From Actinomycetes bacterium (GTDB lineage Bacteria; Actinomycetota; Acidimicrobiia; Acidimicrobiales; Bog-793): a stretch of 16,838 bases of DNA. Position numbers and translations under genes: made by a program. The notes below the pieces were generated by a model. It was not told the DNA's origin, did not search any database, and saw only the letters and a program-made list of their open reading frames with translations. This document shows positions 6,723-13,442 of this stretch, piece by piece. The stretch lies in contig JAKACF010000027.1 of assembly GCA_021821585.1 (NCBI GenBank), positions 1 to 16,838 of the forward strand, in the 5' to 3' direction. Each line of letters opens with the position of its first letter. Position 1 is the stretch's first letter.

Positions 6723-8390
6723 GTGCCGCCCGGGGCGGACGAGCAGCCGGAGCGCCCGTGGTGGGAGGGGGCGGTCGTCTACCAGATCTACCCGCTCAGC
6801 TTCTGCCTGGCCGACCCGGACGGCCGCCGGGCACGCCTCGAGCGGGCTGCCGAGCCCTTCGCCGACCGCCTCGTCGAGGGGGCGGGGGACCTCGAGGGGA
6901 TCCGCCGCCACCTCGACCACGTCGCCTCCCTCGGGGCGGACGCCATCTGGCTCTCGCCGTTCTATCCCTCCCCCATGGCCGACCTCGGCTACGACGTCTC
7001 GGACTACTGCGACGTCTCGCCCCTCTTCGGCGACCTCGACGGCTTCGACCGCCTCGTCGCCGAGGCCCACGGCCTCGGGCTCAAGGTCCTCGTCGACTGG
7101 GTGCCGAACCACACGAGCGACCGGCACCCCTGGTTCCTCGACGCCCGGAGGTCGGCGGCGAGCGCCCACCGGGACTTCTACATCTGGCGGGACCGCGACG
7201 ACTCCGAACCCGCCAGGCCGCCCAACAACTGGCGGCGCGCCTTCGGGGAGGGGCCGGCGTGGACCTTCGACGACGCCACCGGGCAGTGGTACCTCCACCT
7301 CTTCCTCCCGGGCCAGCCCGACCTCAACTGGGCCAACGCTGCGGTCGCCGAGGCGATGGAGGAGGTGCTCGACTTCTGGCTGGACCACGAGGTGGACGGC
7401 TTCCGGATCGACGTCGCCCACGCCCTCGGCAAGCCGGACGGTCTGCCCGACGCCCCGGCGGGCAGCGCCACGATCCCCTACTCCTCCCAGATCGACGATC
7501 GCTCGACCCATGAGATCCTGCGCCGCCTGCGCCGGCACACCGACCGGGCGGCGCGGCCCCCGCTCCTCCTCGGCGAGGTCTTCCTCCTCGAGACCGCCAA
7601 GGTGGCGCCCTACTACGGCGAGGGCGACGAGCTGCAGCTGGCCTTCAACTTCACGCCCATGTACTCGCGCTTCTCGGCCTCCTCGTTCCGGCGCCGGCTC
7701 ACCGAGATCGGGGAGCACCTCGGCTCCCGCGGGGCCGTGCCGACCTGGGTGCTCTCGAGCCACGACGCCAGCCGCCACCGGAGCCGCTACGGCGGCTCGA
7801 TGCGCCGGGCGAGGGCGGCGGCTGTCCTCTCGCTCGCCATGCGCGGCACGGTCTTCCTCTACGCCGGCGAGGAGCTCGGCCTCGAGGACGCCGTGGTCGA
7901 GGGCGAGGCCGTCCTCGACCCCGGTGGCCGGGACGGCTGCCGGGCGCCCATCCCCTGGTCGCCCGCCCCCGAGCACGGCTGGTCGCTCCGGGGGGCCGCC
8001 CCCTTCCTGCCCTTCCCGCCGGAGGCCGACCGCCTGGACGTCGAGACCGAGTCGTCCGACCCCGCCTCGATGCTCGCCCTCTACCGCGAGCTCACCGCCC
8101 TCCGGCGCCGCTCTCCGGCGCTCCGGCTGGGCGACCTCGTGCTCGAGGAGGCCGGCGACGACGAGGTGCTCGCCTTCTCCCGCTCCGAGGGGGCCGAGCG
8201 CTGCCTCGTGCTCGTCAACTTCGCCGGCTCCCCCCGCCAGGTGAGCCTCGGGCACGGTCTCGAGGTGGCGGCCTGCTCGGGCGGCGACTCGGGGCGGTCC
8301 TCGCCGGGAGGGCTCTTTCCCGGAGAGCTCGGCCCGGAGGAGGCCGTCATCTGCAGCTGGCCCCCTCCCGGCCCCGGGCTCAGGGGGTGA
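6723..8390 (+). CDS. GH13 alpha-glucosidase (oligo-1,6-glucosidase-like)
   Basis: A 555-aa glycoside hydrolase family 13 enzyme, probably releasing glucose from short alpha-glucans or alpha-glucosides. The opening WWEGAVVYQIYPLSF is typical. The conserved regions are in order: DWVPNHTS (Asp125-His130), GFRIDVAHAL with nucleophile Asp230, GEVFLLE with acid/base Glu285, and LSSHDASRH with the third acid Asp348. The usual Asn-His-Asp of the last region is Ser-His-Asp here. A beta-rich C-terminal domain spans about residues 455-550. There is no signal peptide, so it is likely cytosolic and acts on imported or internal sugars. It could instead be a trehalose- or sucrose-active relative, since GH13 specificity is hard to read. 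GTG 6723 follows the 77-aa gene by 5 nt. Its end overlaps the convergent rnd by 11 bp. Confidence 0.93.
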   Translation: MPPGADEQPERPWWEGAVVYQIYPLSFCLADPDGRRARLERAAEPFADRLVEGAGDLEGIRRHLDHVASLGADAIWLSPFYPSPMADLGYDVSDYCDVSPLFGDLDGFDRLVAEAHGLGLKVLVDWVPNHTSDRHPWFLDARRSAASAHRDFYIWRDRDDSEPARPPNNWRRAFGEGPAWTFDDATGQWYLHLFLPGQPDLNWANAAVAEAMEEVLDFWLDHEVDGFRIDVAHALGKPDGLPDAPAGSATIPYSSQIDDRSTHEILRRLRRHTDRAARPPLLLGEVFLLETAKVAPYYGEGDELQLAFNFTPMYSRFSASSFRRRLTEIGEHLGSRGAVPTWVLSSHDASRHRSRYGGSMRRARAAAVLSLAMRGTVFLYAGEELGLEDAVVEGEAVLDPGGRDGCRAPIPWSPAPEHGWSLRGAAPFLPFPPEADRLDVETESSDPASMLALYRELTALRRRSPALRLGDLVLEEAGDDEVLAFSRSEGAERCLVLVNFAGSPRQVSLGHGLEVAACSGGDSGRSSPGGLFPGELGPEEAVICSWPPPGPGLRG

Positions 8391-9558
8391 GCGGGCGCCC
8401 GGAGCGCTCTTCGAGGACGAGCCCGCCGGCCCCGTCGAAAGCGAGGGCGGCCTTGCCGTCCGCCAGCCGGCTCAGCATCGTCCCGAGCAGGCCGTGCCGC
8501 CACCCGCTCGCCAGGCGGCCGGACGGCGTCGACTGGAAGAAGGCGACGAGATCGGCCCGCGTGGCGAGGATGGCCGGGTCGATCGAGAGCTCGGCCGCCC
8601 GCTGGCCGACATAGGCGCTGGCGAGCGAGATCACCGGGCGGTTCGGGCGCTCGAGCGGCAGCGGGGCGGGGAGGCGGAGCTCCGAGCGGGAGAGGGAACG
8701 CCCGCGGCGGACCGCCTCGAGCAGCTCGTCGGCCGACGAGCCACCGAGGTGGCGGCTGTCCACGCCGCGGGTGCGCAGGAGGTCCTCCCTGCTCGAGGGG
8801 GGCCGCTGGGCGACCGAGAGGACCGCCAGGTCGGAGATGACGAAGCGGACGGGCAGGTCGAGGCGCCGGGCGCGGCGCTCGCGCCAGGCCGCCACCTCCT
8901 GGGCGACCGCCCGAGCGGCTCCGCGCAGCTGGCGGGAGTGGGGAAGCCGCCACCATGCCTCCTCGGGGACCGTGTCGGAGCGGTCCTTTCCAAGGAGCAC
9001 GGCGCACTCCTCCTTCGCCCACTCACTCCGGCCGACCGCCTCGAGGCGCTCGCCGATGAGCCGCCGCAGCTCGAGCAGGGACGAGACGTCGCCGGCGGCG
9101 TAGGCCATCTGGTCGGCGGAGAGGGGGCGGCGCATCCAGTCGGTCAGCTGGTCGCCCTTCTGCAGGCGCACCTGCAGGAGGTCCTCGGTGAGGCTCAACA
9201 GCGACGGCGAGGAGTAGCCGAGGAAGCCGGCGCACAGCTGGGTGTCGAAGATCTCGGCCGGGAGCGCCCCGCAGGCCCGCTCGAGGACCTCGAGGTCCTG
9301 GTCGGCCGCGTGCAGGACGGCGAGCGCCCCGGAGGAGAAGACCTTGGCCAGCCCGGAGACGTCGACGGCCAGCGGGTCGACGAGGACGAGCCCGTCCCGC
9401 CAGGCGATCTGGACGAGCGCCAGGTGCGGGTAGTACGTCCGCTCCCGGTGGAACTCGGTGTCGATGGCGTACTCCTCGACGAGCGACAGCTCCTCGACGA
9501 GCTCGTCGAAGGCGCGCGGGGAGTCAAGGAGTGTGTTCGGTCCCGCCGTGCTGCTCAT
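8380..9558 (-). CDS. rnd: Ribonuclease D
   Basis: A 392-aa DEDDy-type 3'-5' exoribonuclease acting on tRNA precursors and other structured RNAs in the cytosol. The exonuclease motifs are visible: I is IDTEF with Asp33 and Glu35, II is HAADQDLEVL with Asp86 or Asp88, and III is YAAGDV with Tyr153 and Asp157. An HRDC domain follows at about residues 210-290 (RELLRTRGVDSRHLG-like region near 260-272), then a C-terminal helical part. The length matches bacterial RNase D (about 375-400). ATG 9558 begins a standard N-terminus (LLDSPRAFDELVEEL). It is 24 nt downstream of the flavin-reductase-like gene on the same strand, so they likely share a message. The end overlaps the convergent GH13 gene by 11 bp. 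Confidence 0.95.
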   Translation of the reverse strand: MSSTAGPNTLLDSPRAFDELVEELSLVEEYAIDTEFHRERTYYPHLALVQIAWRDGLVLVDPLAVDVSGLAKVFSSGALAVLHAADQDLEVLERACGALPAEIFDTQLCAGFLGYSSPSLLSLTEDLLQVRLQKGDQLTDWMRRPLSADQMAYAAGDVSSLLELRRLIGERLEAVGRSEWAKEECAVLLGKDRSDTVPEEAWWRLPHSRQLRGAARAVAQEVAAWRERRARRLDLPVRFVISDLAVLSVAQRPPSSREDLLRTRGVDSRHLGGSSADELLEAVRRGRSLSRSELRLPAPLPLERPNRPVISLASAYVGQRAAELSIDPAILATRADLVAFFQSTPSGRLASGWRHGLLGTMLSRLADGKAALAFDGAGGLVLEERSGRPLTP

Positions 9559-9582
9559 CCCCTCGCCCTGTCCATCCGCCGT

Positions 9583-10116
9583 TCAACCGCCGTAGCTCAT
9601 ACGTGTGTCCTCCATGCGGAGGACCGCGGCGTCCCGCCCGCCGCCGGCGGCGACGACCTCGCCGACGAACAGCGTATGACTTCCGAGGCTCACCTGCTGA
9701 CGTACCTCGCAGTCGAGCCAGCCGACGGCGGCCGCCAGGATCGGCGCCCCGGTGGCGGCCGTCTCGTAGGCGACGCCGTTCAGCCTGCGCGAGGCGGCGT
9801 CGTGGGCCGCCGGCTTCACGAACTTGCGGGCGAGGGCGCGGTCCTCCCGGTCGACGAGCGAGAGGGCGAAGCAGCCGCCCTCGGCGAGGAGGTCGTGGGA
9901 CACCGCCGAGGACTCGACCGAGACGGCCACCTGCTTCGGGCGGGCCGAGACCTGCATCGCCCAGTTGAGGGTCATGAGGTTCTTCGCCTCGCCGCTCGAG
10001 GTGCCGAGCAGGTAGAGGCCCATCGGCAGCTGCCAGAGCACACGGCGCCGCAGCCGGTCGTACTCCTCCGGGTCGGCACCCTCGGGGAACGGTCCGACCA
10101 GGTCCCCGTGGCTCAT
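9583..10116 (-). CDS. Flavin reductase family (FMN-binding split-barrel) protein
   Basis: A 177-aa flavin-binding protein of the flavin-reductase-like family, which usually reduces FMN or FAD with NAD(P)H for a partner oxygenase. Residues about 20-110 show the split-barrel core: MGLYLLGTSSGEAKNLMTLN, then ARPKQVAVSVES, with FALSLV and the CEVRQQVSLGSHTLFVGEVV block near 135-155. No partner monooxygenase is present, so the role is open. ATG 10116 is preferred because TAGCGT lies 7 nt upstream; GTG 10125 would add three residues and start one base after the preceding stop. It lies between the lipoprotein gene and rnd on the same strand. It may also be expressed from its own internal promoter. 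Confidence 0.88.
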   Translation of the reverse strand: MSHGDLVGPFPEGADPEEYDRLRRRVLWQLPMGLYLLGTSSGEAKNLMTLNWAMQVSARPKQVAVSVESSAVSHDLLAEGGCFALSLVDREDRALARKFVKPAAHDAASRRLNGVAYETAATGAPILAAAVGWLDCEVRQQVSLGSHTLFVGEVVAAGGGRDAAVLRMEDTRMSYGG

Positions 10117-10123
10117 CGGGCTC

Positions 10124-10129
10124 ACGCTA
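10124..10129 (-). promoter_or_regulatory. Candidate internal leaderless -10 element of the flavin reductase gene
   Basis: TAGCGT lies 7 nt before ATG 10116 on the minus strand. It is the same hexamer as the one before the DUF169 gene at 10651. Its first three bases are the stop codon of the upstream lipoprotein gene, so the promoter element and stop codon share bases. Confidence 0.4.
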
Positions 10130-10609
10130 TCCCCGGGGCGGCTCGGGCGACCTGATCCCGAACGAGGCGAGCGTGCGGCGCGCCGAGGCGAGCTCGGTCA
10201 TGCCCCGGCGGAGGTCGGACAGGGCTCTCGTCGTCGCGCGCCCCCCCGTCGAGGGTGCGACGGCGCAGGACTCCGCCGCGTGGAAGAAGTCGACCATCGA
10301 GGCGCCGAGCTCGTCGGTGAGCGGGTGGTTCGGGGTCGGCAGGGTCCCGTACAGGGTGCCGGCGTCCGAGGAGAGCCCTCCGCAGACCGTCCGGAGCTGG
10401 AGGGCGGAGCCCTTCTCGACCGCCAGGTGGAGGCTGTGGGCGTCCGCCAGCACCTGGCGCTCGTTCGAGAGGAAGGAGTTCTGCGAGACCCACTGGCGCA
10501 GCGCCGAGGACGACGAGCCGCCGTAGCCGCAGGCGGCGAGGAGGACCGAGGCGGCGAGCGCGCCGGCACTGGCGGCGACCCGGGCAGCGGGTCGTGGTCG
10601 GTGGCTCAC
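10127..10609 (-). CDS. Small lipoprotein of unknown function
   Basis: A 160-aa predicted lipoprotein. From GTG 10609 it has a basic n-region (SHRPRPAARV), a hydrophobic stretch ending SVLLAAC, and a lipobox with Cys27 as the lipidation site, followed by GYGGSSSS. The mature part of about 134 residues is mostly helical by eye, with two further cysteines (TVCGG and ESCAV) that could form a disulfide outside the cell. I recognise no known domain. The frame is open much further upstream, but GTG 10609 gives a correct-length signal peptide and has CACCCT six bases before it. A longer start at 10666 would overlap the divergent DUF169 start and bury the signal. It probably begins a unit with the flavin reductase and rnd genes. 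Confidence 0.75.
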   Translation of the reverse strand: MSHRPRPAARVAASAGALAASVLLAACGYGGSSSSALRQWVSQNSFLSNERQVLADAHSLHLAVEKGSALQLRTVCGGLSSDAGTLYGTLPTPNHPLTDELGASMVDFFHAAESCAVAPSTGGRATTRALSDLRRGMTELASARRTLASFGIRSPEPPRG

Positions 10610-10615
10610 GGGACC

Positions 10616-10621
10616 AGGGTG
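10616..10621 (-). promoter_or_regulatory. Weak candidate leaderless -10 element of the lipoprotein gene
   Basis: CACCCT on the minus strand lies 6 nt before GTG 10609. It matches the -10 consensus only at A2 and T6, so on its own it is weak; the repeated 6-nt spacing is the reason to list it. Confidence 0.25.
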
Positions 10622-10650
10622 CCACGTCGGCCGGGGCCGCCCGGCACGGG

Positions 10651-10656
10651 TAGCGT
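10651..10656 (+). promoter_or_regulatory. Candidate leaderless -10 element of the DUF169 gene
   Basis: TAGCGT lies 8 nt before ATG 10665 with only CACCCGCC in between and no Shine-Dalgarno. The transcript would start at or within a base or two of the start codon. Confidence 0.5.
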
Positions 10657-10664
10657 CACCCGCC

Positions 10665-11408
10665 ATGACCGCCACCACGAGTGCCTCTGCGGGCTGGGCC
10701 GAGCTCGCCGGGCGCCTCAGCTCGACCCTCCACCTCTCCGCCCCTCCGATCTTCCTCGCCTTCGGGCCGACGCGCCCCGAAGGGGTCCCGGCCTTCGAGG
10801 GGCCGATGAGCGCCCCCGCCGCCGACGGCCGGCGGGGCCGCGTCCCGGCCTCCTGCGTCTTCTGGATGGAGGCGGCGCAGCGCGGTCCCTTCTCGACGGT
10901 CTCCGAGGACCACGGCAACTGCTCGGTGGGGCGCTTCACCCACGGCTTCGCCGAGCTCGACGCCGGCAACGACGACGTGAAGGCGCTGCTCGAGAGCGGC
11001 TGGGTCACCCCGGAGATGGTGCCGGGCATCCCGTCGGTGACGAGCGCGCCCGGGTCGATCACCTACGGGCCCCTCGGAGAGGTGCCGGCGGGCACCGAGC
11101 CCGACGTCGTCCTCCTCCGGGTGAACGGTCGCCAGATGATGGTGCTGTCCGACTCCATCCCCGACCTCTCGATCGAGGGGAAGCCCCAGTGCCACATCGT
11201 CGCCCTGGCGAAGGAGCACGGGCGTCCGGCCGCCAGCGTCGGCTGCGCCCTCAGCCGGGCGCGCACCGGCATGCGGGCCGAGGAGATGACCTGCGCCCTG
11301 CCGGCCGGACGCCTCGCCGGTCTCGTCGAGGCCATCGAGCAGACGGCGACCACCGACTCGGTCGTGGCCCGCTACGCCGCAGAGGACGCCCGGCGCTTCG
11401 GGGTCTGA
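10665..11408 (+). CDS. DUF169 family protein
   Basis: A 247-aa soluble protein matching the pattern of the DUF169 family (COG2043), whose biochemical function is not established. Features seen are the PIFLAFG segment near 28-34, CVFWMEAAQRGPF at 64-76, GNCSVGRFTHGF near 85-95, and the late CHIVALAKE / GCALSRARTGMRAEEM block at 176-208. Cysteines at 64, 86, 176, 194 and 210 are the sort of spaced, conserved residues that could bind a metal or cofactor; this is inference. It lacks a signal peptide and membrane segments. ATG 10665 has TAGCGT 8 nt upstream. It is divergent from the lipoprotein gene and convergent with the permease operon, so it forms its own unit. Confidence 0.85.
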   Translation: MTATTSASAGWAELAGRLSSTLHLSAPPIFLAFGPTRPEGVPAFEGPMSAPAADGRRGRVPASCVFWMEAAQRGPFSTVSEDHGNCSVGRFTHGFAELDAGNDDVKALLESGWVTPEMVPGIPSVTSAPGSITYGPLGEVPAGTEPDVVLLRVNGRQMMVLSDSIPDLSIEGKPQCHIVALAKEHGRPAASVGCALSRARTGMRAEEMTCALPAGRLAGLVEAIEQTATTDSVVARYAAEDARRFGV

Positions 11409-11426
11409 GCCGCCCGGCGGGGCGGC
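11409..11426. terminator. GC hairpin between DUF169 gene and permease operon
   Basis: GCCGCC and GGCGGC form a 6-bp stem around a 6-base loop, starting one base after the DUF169 stop codon and 33 bp from the convergent permease stop. There is no T-run on either side. It may act as a high-GC bidirectional terminator or may be chance in such GC-rich DNA. Confidence 0.3.
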
Positions 11427-11459
11427 GTGCGGACCCAGCGGGACGCCGCCGACGGGCCC

Positions 11460-12458
11460 TCAGCGCTTCTGCAGACGGCGCTCCACGACGTCCCGCAGGC
11501 CGTCGCCGAGGATGGCGGCAGCCAGCACGGTGATCACGATGAGGGCCCCGGCCGGCCAGAGCTGCCACCAGTAGCCGTCGAAGAGGTTGTTGATGCCGGC
11601 GCTGAGCAGCACGCCCCAGGAGGTGGCCGGCGGGGGCACGCTGAGGCCGAGGTAGCCGATCGAGGCGAAGATCAAGATGGCGTCGGCCACCTTCAAGGTC
11701 CCGTTCACGATGACCACGCCGAGGAGGTTCGGGGCGATGTGGCGGAACTGGATCCAGGCGCGCTTGGCCCCGAAGCCCTCGGCGGCCTTCACGTAGTCGC
11801 GCGTGCGCAGCGAGAGCGCCTCCCCCCGGACGAGCCGGGCCGTCGACAGCCAGCTGACCGCCGAGATGACGACGATGAGCAGCAGCAGGTTCGGGACGAC
11901 GAGCGAGGCCAGCAGCACGACGAAGAAGAGGAACGGGATCGACAACAGGGCGTCGAGGATCCTCATCAGGACGGCGTCGACGATCCCCCCGAAGTAGCCG
12001 GAGACGAGGCCGTAGACGACACCGAAGCCGGTGGCGAAGATCGCCACGGCGAAGCCCACCTCGAGGGTGCTCTGGCCGCCCACCATGAGCCGGCCGAGCT
12101 CGTCGCGCCCGTTCGGGGTCGCCCCGAGCGGGAACTTCGCCCCCGGTGGGTGGCTCTGGTAGAGCAGGCTCGAGGCGATCTGGTTCGTGTGGTACAAGAG
12201 CGGGCCGACGAAGGAGAACAGCGTGATCAGCACGAGGACGATCACGCTGATGACCGCCGGTTTGTTCTCGAAGAAGATCGCCAGGGCGGCCCGCCACGGG
12301 GGCGTCGTCTGCAGGATCTCGCCTGCATCGGTGACCCGGAAGTCCGAGAGGGCGTCCTGGGTCGGCGAGCCCGTGTGGACCGGTTCGACGAGCAGGACGT
12401 CGCCCTCGTCGGCCGACGAGGTGACATCGAGGGGCGAGGGCGTCGAGGAGTCGTTCAT
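11460..12458 (-). CDS. ABC transporter permease, OppC/DppC type
   Basis: A 332-aa inner-membrane permease of the peptide/nickel importer family, second permease of the operon. After about 62 hydrophilic residues come membrane segments near 68-88 (VISVIVLVLITLFSFVG), 134-152, 170-205, 244-262 and 305-320. The family pattern PLGATPNGRDELGRLMVGG is at 110-128. The EAA loop that contacts the ATPase is DYVKAAEGFGAKRAWIQFRH (221-240). The C-terminus LGDGLRDVVERRLQ is typical. The first 50 residues are acidic and longer than in most OppC proteins. ATG 12458 overlaps the upstream oppB stop by 4 bp (ATGA). No ATPase gene follows; the next gene is convergent. Confidence 0.93.
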   Translation of the reverse strand: MNDSSTPSPLDVTSSADEGDVLLVEPVHTGSPTQDALSDFRVTDAGEILQTTPPWRAALAIFFENKPAVISVIVLVLITLFSFVGPLLYHTNQIASSLLYQSHPPGAKFPLGATPNGRDELGRLMVGGQSTLEVGFAVAIFATGFGVVYGLVSGYFGGIVDAVLMRILDALLSIPFLFFVVLLASLVVPNLLLLIVVISAVSWLSTARLVRGEALSLRTRDYVKAAEGFGAKRAWIQFRHIAPNLLGVVIVNGTLKVADAILIFASIGYLGLSVPPPATSWGVLLSAGINNLFDGYWWQLWPAGALIVITVLAAAILGDGLRDVVERRLQKR

Positions 12459-13399
12459 GAGTACCGGACCCTCGGGTCGATGACGGCGTAGGCGAGGTCG
12501 GCGAAGAAGTTGCCGAGGATCGTGGCGAGGGTGACCACGAGGATCACACCGAGCAGGATCGGGTAGTCACGGGTCTGGGCGGCGTTCCAGAACAACAGGC
12601 CCACGCCGGGGTAGTTGAAGAGCGCCTCGATCACGAGCGAACCCGAGATGATGTAGGGGAAGGTGAGCCCCACCATCGTGACGGTGCTCGCGATCGAGTT
12701 GCGCAGCACGTGCTTGTAGATCACGCGGCGCTGCGAGACGCCCTTGGCCCTGGCGGTCCGGACGTAGTCCTCGAGCAGGTTGTCGATCGTCGCCGAGCGC
12801 ATGTACCGGCTGAAGTACGTGACGTTCCCGAGGAAGAGGGTGAGCACCGGCAGGACGAGGTCGGCGACGTCCTGGCCGAATGGCACCTGACCGTAGGTCG
12901 TGGCGCTCGAGGGGAAGGCGTGCACCTGGATGTTGAGGAGCACGATCAGGATGACGCCGAGGAAGAAGCTCGGCATCGAGTAGAGCGCCATCATCGTGCC
13001 CGTCAGCACGTGGTCGTCGACGTGGTTGCGCCGACGCCCCTGCCAGAGCCCCATCGGGACGGCGACGGCCAGGGCGAGCAGCATCGCCGAGCCGACGAGG
13101 AGCAGGGTCCGCGGCACGTACTCGCTCAGCAGCGAGCTCACCGACTGGTTCAGCTTGTAGGAGTAGCCGAGGTTCCCCTGCAGCACGTGCCACGCCCAGA
13201 TCAGGTACTGGACCGGGAGCGGCTTGGTGAGCCCCTCCTGGACGGTGAGGTTGTGCACCGCCAGCGCCGTGGCGCGGGGGCCGAGCTGGGCCCGGATGAG
13301 CCCTCCCGGCAGTGCGTGGAGCAGCAGGAAGACGACGATGGAGACGAGGATGGTCACGATCACCGACTGCAAGAGCCTGCGGATGAAATAACCGGTCAC
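12455..13399 (-). CDS. ABC transporter permease, OppB/DppB type
   Basis: A 314-aa inner-membrane permease of the peptide/nickel importer family. The N-terminus MTGYFIRRLLQSVIVTILVSIVVFLL is a classic OppB first helix. Further helices lie near 98-118, 132-156, 180-195, 235-258 and 281-305. The EAA loop DYVRTARAKGVSQRRVIYKH spans 211-230. The ending FNYPGVGLLFWNAAQTRDYP and DLAYAVIDPRVRYS is strongly conserved in the family. GTG 13399 has GGAGG seven bases upstream. It follows the binding-protein gene by 43 bp and overlaps the next permease by 4 bp, so all three are one operon. Substrate is set mainly by the binding protein and is not evident here. Confidence 0.95.
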   Translation of the reverse strand: MTGYFIRRLLQSVIVTILVSIVVFLLLHALPGGLIRAQLGPRATALAVHNLTVQEGLTKPLPVQYLIWAWHVLQGNLGYSYKLNQSVSSLLSEYVPRTLLLVGSAMLLALAVAVPMGLWQGRRRNHVDDHVLTGTMMALYSMPSFFLGVILIVLLNIQVHAFPSSATTYGQVPFGQDVADLVLPVLTLFLGNVTYFSRYMRSATIDNLLEDYVRTARAKGVSQRRVIYKHVLRNSIASTVTMVGLTFPYIISGSLVIEALFNYPGVGLLFWNAAQTRDYPILLGVILVVTLATILGNFFADLAYAVIDPRVRYS

Positions 13400-13442
13400 G
13401 CGACCGCCTCCGTCGCCTCAGCGCCTTCCTGCTGCCCCGACG

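Noticed and set aside
10610..11062. A longer lipoprotein with a start upstream of 10609
   Set aside because: It would run through the DUF169 gene and place the signal peptide in the middle of the protein.
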